DNA of 64,000 nt from Paratrimastix pyriformis (Eukaryota; Preaxostyla; Paratrimastigidae): NCBI GenBank assembly GCA_027972325.1, contig JAPMOS010000008.1, forward strand, positions 552,001 to 616,000, read 5' to 3'. The position numbers and the translations under genes were made by a program. This document shows, one piece after another, positions 10,570 through 21,926 of this stretch. Numbering within the stretch: the stretch's first letter is position 1; the number at the start of each line of letters is the position of its first letter. Under the pieces are notes generated by a model that worked only from the letters and a program-made list of their open reading frames with translations, had not been told where the DNA came from and did no database searches.

Positions 10570-12099
10570 ATGGAGACCAGTGACTTATTCCACCGTTTGA
10601 GTGATGATTTGTTGGGGCTGATTTTGTTCCCCATTGCATGTCGAGATCCATTTGCCTTCTTCCGGTTACAGCGGGTTTCTGCGAATTGGCATCGCTGCTT
10701 ATTAGCAACCCCTTTCTTTGATCTCTCTGGGTACGAACTTTCAACAACCGATCGAGAATTTCTCACGCATGCCTTGGTGAATCGGGGGCTTGCCGATTTT
10801 CTCGCTCCCCTTCAAGGTTTGGAGCGCCTGAAGTTGCGAGGGTGCGTTTACTTAACCACGTCAATCGATGTCATTCTTGCCGAACGAGCTCCTCTTCTCA
10901 CCGAACTCGAAGTCGCCATCATTAGTCTGGTTTTCTCGCCACCGAAGCACTCTTCATCTCTGTCCCTCTTTCTTTCGGCAGATGTACAGGACACCTTTTT
11001 GTCAACTGTTGGCAAAGGATGTCCTCACTTACGGCGGCTTGACCTCTCGGACTGCCTCGAGCTGACTCCACCCGCATTGGGGTCGCTGGGCACCACCGTG
11101 CCCCACCTGTCGCGGCTGCACATCGCCCGAACCCTCATCGACGATGGGGCCCTGCTGCAGTTGACGGAAGGTGCGTCGGAGCTCAGACACCTCGACATCT
11201 CGGGCTGCTTCCGGCTGACGGCCCCTGGCATTGCCGCCGCCCTCGCCCGCGCGACGGGGCTGCAGCTCCTGGACATGGCCGAGCTCGAGGTGCCCCTCGA
11301 TGGGATCTTCGTGGCCCTTGGCGAGCACTGCCCCGCTTTGGCGGGGCTGTTCGCCTCGCAGTGCGCCACCGACGGGGCGCCAGCCCCGGCCCCGACCGCA
11401 GTCGAGGCCCTGGCGACCCACTGCACCCAGCTGGCCCACCTCGACCTGACCGCCTGTGCTCTGACCGACGCGGGCCTGATTCGCTTGGGTTTCTGTTCCG
11501 CCCTCAGCGTCCTCCTGGTCGATTCGTCGCCGGCCCTGACCGACGCGGGCCTGTGCGCCCTGGGCCGGACCCCGCTCGCCGCCGCCATCCGCACCCTGCA
11601 CGCGCACCGGTGCGGCCTGGTCACGGCCCGCGGGCTGAGCGCCTTCCAGCAGGCCGCGCCACGCTGCCAGATCATGTGCGACTTTGAGCTTCCGCATTTC
11701 GTGGGATTGCCTCCGCCGCCTCTGGTTCTGCCCGCCCACCCGAGCGCGAGCGGCGAGGAGAAGGCCGCGGCACCTGTCCTTCTTCCCCCCGCGCACCCCA
11801 AGGGCCGCTTGCCGCGGAAAGGGCCCGCCAGACCACCCAAAGCGACCGGATCGGTCACCACCCGACCGACCATTCCAAAAGGCCTCCATCCGCGAACGAC
11901 CCCCCGGCCCGTCCCCACTGCCGCCAAATCCACGGTCCCATCAGCTGCCGCCCCACCGGTCTCCCGGCTCGGGGGCACCCGCTCGGAGGCGGACTCTGGG
12001 CGAACAGGGCGCGCGAATCCTGTTCCCCCAGGCAAGGCGCGCCAGGCCCATCCGCCAGTCGTGGGCCTACCTGCCGCCAGGCTCTCCAAGCGGCGATGA
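10570..12099 (+). CDS. F-box / leucine-rich repeat protein
   Basis: Predicted SCF substrate receptor. The F-box fills residues 1-45 (MSD-like start, LFHRLSDDLLGLILFPIACR, then FRLQRVSANWHRCL). Cysteine-containing LRRs of the FBXL type follow: LERLKLRGCVYLTT, LRRLDLSDCLELT, LRHLDISGCFRLT, LAHLDLTACALTD and more. The C-terminal 130 residues are low-complexity, Pro/Lys/Arg-rich and end in KRR. The frame is open from ATG to TGA, but 10910-10980 reads poorly as LRR, starts near GTCTGG or GTCGCC and ends in a pyrimidine tract with CAG, so a frame-neutral intron is likely there. The first 400 bases are visibly AT-richer than the rest. It is convergent with the uracil-DNA glycosylase, stop to stop 60 bases. 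Confidence 0.85.
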   Translation: METSDLFHRLSDDLLGLILFPIACRDPFAFFRLQRVSANWHRCLLATPFFDLSGYELSTTDREFLTHALVNRGLADFLAPLQGLERLKLRGCVYLTTSIDVILAERAPLLTELEVAIISLVFSPPKHSSSLSLFLSADVQDTFLSTVGKGCPHLRRLDLSDCLELTPPALGSLGTTVPHLSRLHIARTLIDDGALLQLTEGASELRHLDISGCFRLTAPGIAAALARATGLQLLDMAELEVPLDGIFVALGEHCPALAGLFASQCATDGAPAPAPTAVEALATHCTQLAHLDLTACALTDAGLIRLGFCSALSVLLVDSSPALTDAGLCALGRTPLAAAIRTLHAHRCGLVTARGLSAFQQAAPRCQIMCDFELPHFVGLPPPPLVLPAHPSASGEEKAAAPVLLPPAHPKGRLPRKGPARPPKATGSVTTRPTIPKGLHPRTTPRPVPTAAKSTVPSAAAPPVSRLGGTRSEADSGRTGRANPVPPGKARQAHPPVVGLPAARLSKRR

Positions 12100-12128
12100 T
12101 GCCCGCTGGCGGACCTCCGCGAGTCCGC

Positions 12129-12155
12129 GCTCATCCGCGCTCATCCGCGCTCATC
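12129..12155 (+). repeat. Short tandem repeat TCATCCGCGC
   Basis: Nearly three copies of a 10-base unit between the convergent stops of the F-box/LRR and uracil-DNA glycosylase genes. Confidence 0.8.
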
Positions 12156-12159
12156 CAGG

Positions 12160-13746
12160 TTACTCGTCGTCATCGCTCTGGCTCGCCGCTTGACGTTTGC
12201 GAGTGCAGGCCCGTTGTGGCCTGCCCGATGAGGACCTGCCAGGAAAAGAGATGAGGAGGGACGAGATGCGTCGCGGCGGACAGAGCGGGCTTCGCCTCCT
12301 TTTCTTTCTCCTCCTTCTCGTCGTCGTCGTCGTCGACAACCACACGTCGGGTCGGAGCCGCAGTGGCGGTCGGCACGGGTGCCGAGGACGCGGGTGTCGT
12401 TGCAACAGTTGCAGCAGACGCAGTTGAAGTCGAAGACGAGGCGGCGGTGGCAGTGACGGTGGCGGTGGCGGTGGCGGTGGCAGTGGCAGTGGCTGGTGCC
12501 CGGGGCGCTGCTGTGACGGCAGCGGGGATCCTCATGCCTTCTTTGACCAGCCATCGAATGGGCGTCTGCCTCAGCCGGGCCTGAGCCTCTGCGATCTGGG
12601 TGAAGCTGCGCACAGTGTGGAACTGCTCCACGGCCGGGTGGGGGGCAATCACGAACTCCAACGGGACACCCAGGTCCTTGTTGAGGGCGACGATCTGTGA
12701 AGAAAGAGCGAAAAAGGGAAGATGGACAAGCCGAGCGTCGGGGGGAGGAGGCAGACGAGCGAAGCGAATGGAGGAGAGGGTGCGGCCGACCATCTTCTTG
12801 AGTTTGGCCGCGATGCCGCCCCACATGACAAAGACGAGGCCGCGGGGGCACCCATCGGGCTGGCTGTGCTTGCTCTCCAGCAGGATGGCGACGATTCGCT
12901 CGATGATCGGCCGCCAAAATTTGGCGTGGACATTCACGTCGGACTAGCGCGCAGCAGCAGGGGCGAGACGGATCGGAGGGAACAGCCGCATGGGGTCACG
13001 GACCGAAGGGGCGAAGGTGAGCGAAGTGTTGAGCCAAAGAACACCCTGTTCAGCGGTCTTGTGGAACCACTCGATGGGGGACACCAGCTTTTGGGCCTTC
13101 AGCGAGCGGCGAAGCTCGGCAATCTTGTCGCTGGTAAAGGGAATCGGGGCCGCCCTGGGCGAGAACGACTGACCTGGGTTCGCAAAACCCCTCGTGAATC
13201 ATCATGTTTTTAATAATGTTTCTGAAAGAAGGGCTCATAGGATGGGCCCACTCTGGGAGTTTCGACCAAAGGGGATAGAAAAAAACCACGGACAGTTTTG
13301 ATCTCGCCATCGCAGAAGGCAATTCCAACGGCTGAAGCTTCTCGAGGGTAGGGGTCTTGACCAAAAACAACGACCTTCCACTGTGCTGGAGGCAAGAAGC
13401 TCAGAGCACGGAAGGTATTCTCTAATTTGGGCCAGGTTGGGACCCGTCCGGAACCCAAAAACTGTTCAACATCCTCTTGGGCGCTGATTGTTGCTTGAAG
13501 TCGGGCACGCCAATCTGGGTCAGGAAGAATTTTCTCGTAGTCAACCATTTTTTTCAAAGACGTGGATCTAATTCTAGATCCCGGGCTCTTTCGATTAATC
13601 GCGATGAGTAATTTCTCGCTCAACTCCCTCGTTAATCTTGACTGGTCTGGCATTTCCATTCGACCAAACGAAAATAATAGCTCTCTTTGATAGGAAATTT
13701 GGAGGTCTTTATCCATCTCCTTCTCTGCATTTTCCTGATCCATCAT
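12160..13746 (-). CDS. Uracil-DNA glycosylase (family 1), divergent, with acidic/basic C-terminal tail
   Basis: Removes uracil from DNA in base excision repair. The core shows VVVFGQDPYPREA (catalytic Asp water-activating motif, Tyr gate), GIAFCD, SPSFRNIIKNM, EQGVLWLNTSLTF (uracil-binding Asn), LVFVMWGGIAAKLKKM and FVIAPHPAV. Thus the catalytic Asp, Asn and His are kept, but the canonical HPSPLS DNA-intercalation loop is replaced by HPAVEQ. Start at 13746 (MMDQENAEK), because the longer frame uses no ATG. Introns have donors GTTTTT, GTCAGT, GTCCGT, GTCGGC and GTCCGC; the last joins KPAL to SSSGRPQRACTRKRQ. The C-terminal tail is an Ala/Thr tract, then an Asp/Glu/Lys patch, then a basic stretch resembling a nuclear localisation signal, ending SQSDDDE. 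The first half is AT-rich compared with the tail. Confidence 0.85.
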
Positions 13747-14053
13747 AGTTTGCGCATCAACGGACGAGCTGCGACAGGCCGGGTCCACCTTCCTTCAGCT
13801 GAAGCTTGTATTTGCCGACCAAAGGGAGGTTTTCATGGGTCTGATCGCAGTCTTACCGGCACCATCATCTGACCCGCCCGCGCCCCTCCACAGAATTGAC
13901 ACTTCCCCAATTTTTCCAATTCCTGGGGGAGATGGAGAAGGTAAAGGCAAATCTGGAGTCCTTCTCTTGAAAACGTCGGGGGCTTGCCATCCGTCTCCCT
14001 CCCCTTTCTTCCTTCTTCCCTCTTGGGCAAGCATTATTTTTGCGCCGTCGTGT
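13747..14053. other. Intergenic region upstream of uracil-DNA glycosylase
   Basis: About 300 bases between the glycosylase ATG and the EMG1 stop, both minus strand. I see no further exon that can be supported, only moderately AT-rich sequence. Confidence 0.4.
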
Positions 14054-14940
14054 TTAAATAACCTGGAAAATCCGCTCGAATGCGTTGCACACACGCCCAC
14101 ACACCACGGAACCACTGAGGGGGAACCCAGAGATGCTCAGCGTTTCCTCGGTGAATTCGGGGTTCACCTACGGGAGAAGCAGAATGACCCGACCCGAAAT
14201 CAGGGGATACGGACCATGCCGTGGGCAAAGGCCCCGATGACAAAGCAGACAGGGGCATGACGAGGAAGAGAGGTGGCAAAATCGAAGATGTCCACTTGGC
14301 GGGGTGCCTTGTAGGACATGGCTATCGAGAACGAGATGATGAACAATGTTCACGAATACCGAAAGTCGAGAGACCAAATTTACGGCAACCAGCGGGAAGG
14401 TGAGATTCGATGGGATTTTGGATGGTGCGCATCAGATACTGGCCGTCCTCCGAACGAATCTTCATTGTGTGCAAAAGTTGGACTGCAACAAAGAAGATGG
14501 CATACAACAAAGAATGAAGTGGGCGCAGCAGACCCATCAGTCCGGCGAAACGTTTGTACGTCCGCGGTATTCTGATTTGAGAGTTGACTTCGATCAAAAC
14601 GTTCTTGCTGGTGTGAATGTAAACTTGGAGGTGCCCAGATTTGTTGAGGGGCGAATCCAGCAGAGTCAAAAGGCACTGTGGATGACAGATGTTGCGTGAA
14701 AGTTTGTTGTGTTTGGACACTGACCTGATGGCAGATGTCAGGACGGTAATCACCAATGTTCTTGTTATTCTTTTTCAGAAGACCCTTGTGATCATCGCAA
14801 TTCAGCAAGTGGAAACCATCCTTCACTTTGGCCACCTCAAGAGGGGCAGCTTCAAGGACCACATAAATCTTGTCTTCGGGGGGCACCGTCCGCGGGTCCT
14901 GTTGGGCGGGCTCAGCGATTTGTTCGGCACCTTCCTGCAT
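14054..14940 (-). CDS. EMG1: rRNA small subunit pseudouridine N1-methyltransferase EMG1/Nep1
   Basis: SPOUT methyltransferase acting on a pseudouridine of 18S rRNA and on 40S assembly, in the nucleolus. Five exons at 14725-14940, 14534-14675, 14360-14482, 14215-14321 and 14054-14167 sum to 702 bases, 233 residues plus stop, close to the usual family length of about 240. Key motifs: [75 protein letters not shown] and [18 protein letters not shown], the last two forming the SAM-binding trefoil knot. The start is the ATG at 14940; the longer open frame to 15012 has no ATG. Donors are GTCAGT, GTCTGC, GTATTC and GTCCGT. Confidence 0.93.
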
Positions 14941-15144
14941 TGCAACCCTTTCTCCTGATTCCTGATTGGAGCGTGCAACCGACGGAGGAAAGGCTATTCC
15001 TGTTTGAGCCAAATCTCTTGTGAAACGAATTCGGGGAAGGGAGTGCCCATCCCAAGTTCAGGAGACATCTCGCGCAACCCGCTATCGCTTGTCCCAACCC
15101 GCCACGTGGCTCCCCCGCCACCTCAGCCGTCCCATCCTCTCCCC

Positions 15145-17573
15145 ATGCCACCCATTCATTCCGCGCCAGCCCAGGGGTTATCGGAAATAGTACCTCGCAG
15201 TGTCCAACAGGATCTCAAAGCTTTCCTTGAGGCCCACGAGAAACGTGTCCAAGATTTTGTGATGCTTTCGACCTCAGTCGGAACAGAACCGGCCGAGGCT
15301 TCCTCTTTCGGGTCACGGACGTTCCCCGGCGCATCTGATACTACCGTACCCAAAACACCTGTGGGAGTCCTCTCATCCGGTGCCCCGAAAACATCACCCC
15401 CGCAGCAACTCGCTGCCTCAGCGCGGGGCCACGCGCAGACGCTGTCTTCTCCAGGGCAGCCTGAGGCCGGAATGATACGACATCGGGACTCTGTCGGCAT
15501 TCCGTCCCCGCCGCTCCGGCCGCCCCCCTTGGCCGCCTCTCGGGCCGTGGGGGCGGCCCCGGCTGGCAGTCCGAGTGTTGGGCAGCCCCCCCTCCGGCCA
15601 GGCGCGGCCTCTGCTGGCTGGCCGAGCGTCCTCACTGCTGCTCTCAGCTTCGTCACCTCTCCCAACCACCCCGGAACGGCATCCCCCCCACTCGGCTCAC
15701 CTCACACCCCGCCGCGGCCGCAGAAAGGCACCGCCGTTCCACAGCCGAACATCGCGGCATACCCCGGCGGCGTCCACCACTCGCCTTTGCCCCTCGCGCG
15801 CCCCGCACTCTCCCCAGCTACCCAAGCTTTGTTGCCTGGCTCCCAGCGCCCAGCCGCCGGGGGTGTCGCTGACCGCATCCCTCATGTGGGCCTCCCCGCC
15901 GGGGAAGCGCCGGGCGTCTCCAGAAGGCAGACGCCCAATGACGAGGACGCCGTCGAGACGGCCGCCCGTCAGATCGAGGGGCTGCTGGAGCGACTCGAGG
16001 CCGAGCGGCGGGAGCACCGCGTCCGGCAGGAGGCGCTCCAGGCCCGGCTGGCCGCCCTTGAAATGGCTGCCGCCCCCCGCGAGGCGCCGCTCGCTGTCTG
16101 CTTGCCCACGCCCCCTGTGCCCTGCCCTCGCTCCGCTCTGCTCGCACGGCAGCCTCCTGACCAGCCATCTCGGATCCCCGCCCCGCCTCGCCCATCCCCC
16201 GGGGGGCCTCAGATGCAGCGGGACCTGGCGGCCTCCCTGGAAGCGCGCCTTCGTCTGGACGAGCAGCTGCGCGACCGCGAGGGCCGGCTGTCCGAGTTGC
16301 AGGGCCGTCTGGCTCACGCGACTGCCCTGGCTCGGGCTCAGAGACGTGTCATCGAGGGCCAGCAGGACCACATCCAGGTCCGTCCCGCCATACCCCACCG
16401 GTCCGCCGCCGCCAGGGGCGTGGTTAGCCCGCCGACGGCTCACCCGCGTTCCGTCCGCGGGGTTGAGCAGATGCTCATGAAGGCGCTCCTGCGGGCCGGC
16501 GTCGACCCGGCCCCCCTGCTGGCCGAGCACCAGCGCATCCTGGGCTTCCTCGACGAGGCCCTGCCCTCGCCCCGACAGTACGCCGCTCTGCTGGGCGGCG
16601 ACGCCGCCCCAGCCGCGGTCGCGCATGCTCCTCAGGGGACACCCACTGACCCTCCAGTCGCACGGGCCTGGCAACCGAACGTGGGCTCGGACCATCCGCC
16701 GGAAGCAGCCCCCGACACTGCCCACGGCCCACAACCATCACCGGCCATCGCGGAACTTGCACAGCCAGCCCTCCTGCCACCACCCCAGCCCTCGCAGACC
16801 CTCGCGGCGGAGGCTCCTGTGTCTTCCGCGCCTCCTGCCACACTCCTGCCTCACACTCCCGGCAGGACTGCGGGTCTCCCCCGCCCCCTCAGCACCCCTG
16901 TCCCCCCCTCTCGCCACCACCCGCGCCGGTAGGTGCCCTGTTCTCCCCGATTGCGCCGGCTCCCTCGCCTGCCCGGCGGCCCATTATCCCCCGGCTTCCC
17001 GTCCAGCGCCCCTCACCACCCGCCCACCCGCCGGGGCAGTCGAGCCGCGAGCCGGGGGCGGAGCGCCTCCTCCCCCCGGACTGGTCGCCGGCAACGGGGC
17101 TCCCACCCCGGCACTCGACCCCCCCTGTCCCAGTCAGACGACGGGGCTCTCTTTCATCCGAGGCCACCCCACCCCCGCCACCGCCCTTCTCCTTCTCTGC
17201 TCTCGACCCGGCCTCGCCGCCGAGTCGCCTCTCCCCCTCGGGGCACCATCGCCATGAGCCGAGCCCTGGCCGCAGCCCACATTGGCACCAGCACACTCCC
17301 CCCCAACTCGAACATGGTCACGAGCACCACCACCATCACCACCGCCACCATCAGCATCATGGCTCACCTAGATGGAGTCGAGACGAGCGGCAGTCTCCCC
17401 CTGATCGGCATCACCACCCCTCCGCTCGCTCGCCGTCCTCTTATTCTCGCTCTCGCTCTCATTTACGTTCTCATTCCCCCTCCCGGCCGCCAAGTTCTCG
17501 CACTCTGGGCACAGAGGGAACATCCACACAGCCATCTCACCACGGGGCACCCCCCGCAGTCGGCCCTCTATAA
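15145..17573 (+). CDS. Proline-rich coiled-coil protein with His-rich and SR-like tail, unknown function
   Basis: Not recognised. The main open frame (first ATG 15145; open from 15004 without ATG) encodes a Pro/Ser/Ala-rich N-terminal half. Then comes a charged helical stretch, about 15950-16080 (AARQIEGLLERLEAERREHR, RQEALQARLAALE), and a second at 16220-16370 (LEARLRLDEQLRDREGRL), both predicted coiled coils, and a small helical piece (VEQMLMKALLRAGVD). This frame stops at 16932. Another frame is open from about 16428 to a TAA at 17573 and encodes Pro-rich sequence, a His cluster near 17320-17360, and SARSPSSYSRSRSHLRSHS near 17430, so an intron between 16430 and 16930 probably joins them; I could not fix its ends. 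The composition suggests a nuclear or cytoskeletal scaffold, but that is a guess. Confidence 0.55.
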
Positions 17574-17712
17574 TCGAGTGTTTTATTTGTTGTCTACCGT
17601 TGCTGGGGGGCTTTTTGCGGACAAGACGGACATTTTAACTTCGTTCGCTTCGCGCCCTTTGGGCGACTCTTCCGGCTGCGGCGGCTGCTCGCAAACCCGG
17701 AGCGACAGACTC

Positions 17713-20700
17713 ATGGCTCGGGCGCTGTTCGTCGCGCTGCTTTTTGCGGCCGCTGTCCTGGCGGCTCCCGATGATGCTGTCAAAGGACTGATCGCTCGGC
17801 TGCTCCCGAAGCATACACAATTGTTCCAGCTGGAAATTATCCCAGCGGAGGGAAGCAATGATGTATTCGAGGTTGCGGGTGCCGGGTCTTCGGTCATTCT
17901 GCGCGGTAACAATGGGATTGCCCTCGCATCTGCATTGAAGCATTATTTGGCGAATTTTTGTAATTGTTCGGTCAGCTGGTTCGGTGATAATCTTCAGATC
18001 CCGGCACCCACTCCGATCCCGGCGAAGGTTACCCGTGTTGTCACTCCGTACAAGTACCGCTATTACTTGTCTGCTCCAATTGAACGCTGTTTTTGGCAGG
18101 GGGCTGACTCTCATTCGCAGCAACACTTGTACCTTTGGCTACTCGATGGTGTGGTGGGACTGGGCTCGGTGGGAACGGGAAATTGGTCTGCTTGTCCTTT
18201 TGGCCTGTTCTTCTGAATCACCTTTGGCCCGGCGGCCCCTAGACTGGATGGCCCTCAACGGTTCGTTGCGTTGCCCTGGCGGTGGTTTCCCCTGACCTGG
18301 TCTCCTGGCTGGGCGGCGATGGCCGGGTAGGTATCAACGCGCCGCTGGCTTTCACCGGCCAGGAACAGGTTTGGGCCCAGACATACAAGGCCTTCGGTGT
18401 GACGGACCAGGAGGTGCTGCAGTGGCTCACGGGCCCGGTCCGCCTGATCGAGTGGCAATCACCCCGGTTGATATTGATTTCGCTTGCGCGGCCTTTCCTC
18501 TGTATGGATGTGGTGTGTGGTCATGTGTGCGCGTATTGCTCCCGGGACAGGCCTTCCTGCCCTGGCAGCGCATGGGGAATGTCGACGGCTGGGCGGGTCC
18601 GCTGCCCGACAGCTGGCTCAGCGGCCAGGTCATCCTGCAGCAGAAGGTCGCTCCCCATTCCTTGCTCTGCTGCCCTGCTGTCCACCCTTTTCCGTTTTGT
18701 GACTGGCGTCTCTCCGGCCGGCGTCCTCTTCCAGATTCTGGCCCGGGAGCGCTCCTTCGGGATGCGTCCCATCCTGCCTGCCTTCGCGGGCCACGTCCCT
18801 GCGGGCTTGCAGCGGGCCCAGCCCACGGCCAAGATCACCCAGCTCAAGCCGTGGACCGAGGTCTGCCTGCGCAGGGCCCCGCGCCAACTGACCGCACTTC
18901 GGGTCCTAGGGCTTCGTGGGGACCTTCCTGCTCTCGTCCGAGGACCCCCTCTTCGCCAAGATCGGCACGACCTTCATCCGCCAGCAGGCCGCCCTCTTCG
19001 GTCCGCCCCCCCACCCGCCCTTGCGGGCCACACCACCCATTACCCATTTCCTCCGCTCGCTATCTCTGCGACCCTGGGCGGGGCAGGGACGGACCACCTG
19101 TACAACTGCGACCTGTTCAACGAGGTCATGCCGCCCACCAAGGACCCGGCATACCTGCGGGCCCTGAGCGGGGCCGTCATGGCCGCCATGCAGGCCGCCG
19201 ACCCGCTGGCCATCTGGGTCATGCAGGGTTGGTTCCTCGTCTACAGGTCGGCCGCCGCCACCTCGATCGGCGCACCTTCCCGGGGCACCACTTCCTCTTT
19301 CTGTCGGCTGCCCTTCCTCTTTCTGTCGCGGCTGCCTGCCCCCTTCTTCTGTCGCGGCTGCCTGCCCTCGGCTTTTCCCCGACGGGCGGCCTACGGTCCT
19401 TCCCGGCTCCCACTCCATTGCCCCTTTTCCCCCATTGCCCCTTTTCCCCCATTGCCCCTTTTCTCTTCTGGGGCCCCTTGCAGCCCGGACCCGACCTTCT
19501 GGGACCTGGACACGGCCTGCGCCTTCCTGAGCGGGGTGCCCCACGAGCGGCTGCTGATGCTGGACCTGTACAGCGAGGTGCACCCCGTCTGGAACCAGAC
19601 CCAGTCCTTCTGCGGCGCCCCCTTCGTCTGGTCCGCGATGAGTCCCACAAGGCCCCGCCCACCGAATGGCGTACGCCACCGCCTCCGGAGCTGGGCAACC
19701 GCGTCTCATCCGTGGTTCTCTCGGTTGCTGTGGGTGGGCGGTGCCTTTGTCCTGGCGGCTCGGCTCAGGAACATGTTGCACAACTTCGGCGGGGTCTGTC
19801 TCCCCCCCCCCCCCCCCCCCCCCCCGCCGCGCCTCACCAGCCCTGGCGGGTCGCCAGCCATGCTCACCGCTCCTCGCCTGCGCGCCCCGTCCCCACGCCC
19901 CCAGCGGCCCGGCCTCTACGGCAACATGGAAGCCGTCGCCGCGGGGCCCGCAGCCACCGCCCGCGCCACCTCGTCCATGGTCCGCGCCACCACTCGCCCC
20001 CCCTCTTCTTCCCCATGGGCCGCGGAGTGGGGGTCATGCCTCGGGTTGGGCGGGTCTTGGGGTTCGGGGCAGGTGGGGTGGGCCTGACCCCCGAGGCCAT
20101 CGAGCAGAACCCGATGGTCTACGAGCTGATGGTCGACACCGTCTGGCGCCGCGACCCCATCGCCGACCTCGACGCCTGGACGGCCACATACCTCCGCCGC
20201 TGCCCCGCTGCCCCCCCGCTGCCCCGCTGCCCCGCTGCCCCGCTGCCCCGCTGCCCCCGCTGCCCCCGCTGCCCCCGCTGCCCCCGCTGCCCCCGCTGCC
20301 CCCACTGCCCCCGTCCCCGGCCAGATGCCCATGCTCCACCCCGCTCTGACAACCCGGCTCCTTGCCGCGCCGCCTGCCATCTGGTGTGGCCACCGCAGGG
20401 CCGCCGCCCAGCAGGCCTGGAAGCTGATCCGCCGCAGCGCCTACCAGTGCCAGAATGGCCAAAGCGGTCCGCACCCCCCCCCCCCCCCCCCCCCTCCCCA
20501 GCGCCAGTCCGATCGTCGGGTCGATTTCAACATCTCTCTTCCACCCCACCTCCAAACTCCGACTGTGCTGCCGGTTGGCAGGCCCGAGCGGGTCGATCTT
20601 CGGGGCGCGCCCCGGGCTGGCGCTGACTTCGGCCGGCTGCTGCGGGCCGCTGGAGCTCTTTTACGACGCGGCCCTGGTCGACCAGGCATGGGGCCTGCTC

Positions 20701-21725
20701 GTCGGGGCAGCCGCACAGCTGGTCCGCTTCCGACCGCCTCTCACCTTGGGGCTGGCGCTGTGGTCCAGGGCAAGGCGGCGACCTTCCGATACGACCTGGT
20801 GGAAGTCGGGTCGACGGCCTTGTCCAACCTGGCCATGACGGTCTACAGCAGGATGCGCACAGGTCGGAGCCCTGCCCCACACGCAGCAGTCTTCCCAGTC
20901 TCCTCCTCCCAAACCACCCGCCGCCATCACCACTACACCTCGGGCGGCGGTGGGCGGGCACTGACATCCTCTGCGCTCCTTCCCTCGCCCCCCCCCCCCC
21001 CCCCCCCCCCGTGGCGCCCAGCGTACGAGGCCCGGAATCTGGCTGCCTTCGACGCGGCCGCAAGTACCTTCCAGGTCTGCCCTGCCTGGGGGATGCAGAC
21101 GTCGATTGACCGCCCGTCCGCTGGGGGCGCTGGGCTGGCGCAGGGCATGCTTGCCGACATGGACGCCCTGCTGGCCAGCGACCGGTACTGGCTGGCCGGC
21201 ACCTGGACCAACGCCTCCCGGGCATGGGGGGCCTCCCCCGCCGAGCAGGACCTCATGGAGTACAACGCCCGGCGGCAGATCACCCTCTGGGGGGTCGACG
21301 TCTGTCTCACCCACGGGTGGTGCCGGCTGCCTGTTGGGCCCATTGGGCCCATCCTCCTTCTGGCTCCTCCTCATCCCTCCTTGGTGGGTAGTCGAGCGGC
21401 CTGTCCGGCTACGCGTACAAGTCCTGGGCCGGTCTGGTGAAGGGCTTCTATGGGCCCCGCTGGCAGGCCTTCATCACCGGGGTGCACAACGCTTTGGCCA
21501 AAGGGACCTCCTTTGATGAGGGCGCCTTCCAACTCCAGATGATGACCTGGGAGGTTTGCAAATCTGCCCATGTTGATGGGGAATCGCTCTCAATGCCTTT
21601 AACCCTCCCTCTTCCCTTCTCTTCTCTCTCAGTCGGCTTGGACCCGTTCCACGGACCCTCTCCCGGTCACCCCTGTGGGCGACACTGCGCTCCTTTCACA
21701 AAAGATCTTCGCCAAGTATCATTAG
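17713..21725 (+). CDS. Alpha-N-acetylglucosaminidase (GH89, NAGLU-like)
   Basis: Glycoside hydrolase family 89 enzyme that removes terminal alpha-linked GlcNAc, in animals in lysosomal heparan sulfate breakdown. It starts with a signal peptide (MARALFVALLFAAAVLAAPD). Exons in order give the family motifs: ALKHYLANFCNCSVSWFG, YSMVWWDWARWEREI, DWMALNG, INAPLAFTGQEQVWAQTY, RMGNVDGWAGPLPDSW, FGMRPILPAFAGHVP, CDLFNEVMPPTKDPAYL (with a catalytic Glu), MLHNFGG, DPIADLDAWTATY and AFQLQMMTWEVC near the end. The stop is TAG at 21723-21725. A dozen or more introns interrupt it, several with C-runs (19801-19824, 20467-20495, 20990-21011). Only the first exons are AT-rich. Natural substrate in a free-living protist is unknown; bacterial or algal glycans are plausible. 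Confidence 0.9.
20211..20316 (+). repeat. Degenerate GCTGCCCC-type minisatellite
   Basis: Tandem 9-10 base units of the form CCCCGCTGC / CCCCCGCTGC in a NAGLU-like intron. Confidence 0.9.
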
Positions 21726-21926
21726 GCTGGGCGGGACTGTGTATTTTGTTTTTTCGATTCCTTTCCTTTCCTCCACCAGCAAGAACCATTCTTCCGCATC
21801 CGCAGCGTTGTGTGTGGATGGAGTGATGATGAAATGTGGAAGACAGGCCACTCTAACCCTTTGGTTCTCTCAACTCGTTCGCCGTCGGCTCTCAACTCGC
21901 CATCTCCCCCAGCCGATATTTCGTTG

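Noticed and set aside
16933-18216. A separate gene in the frame directly after the stop at 16932
   Set aside because: Its ATG-like starts have no support and the frame ends inside NAGLU exons; a different frame to 17573 fits better as a continuation of the upstream gene.
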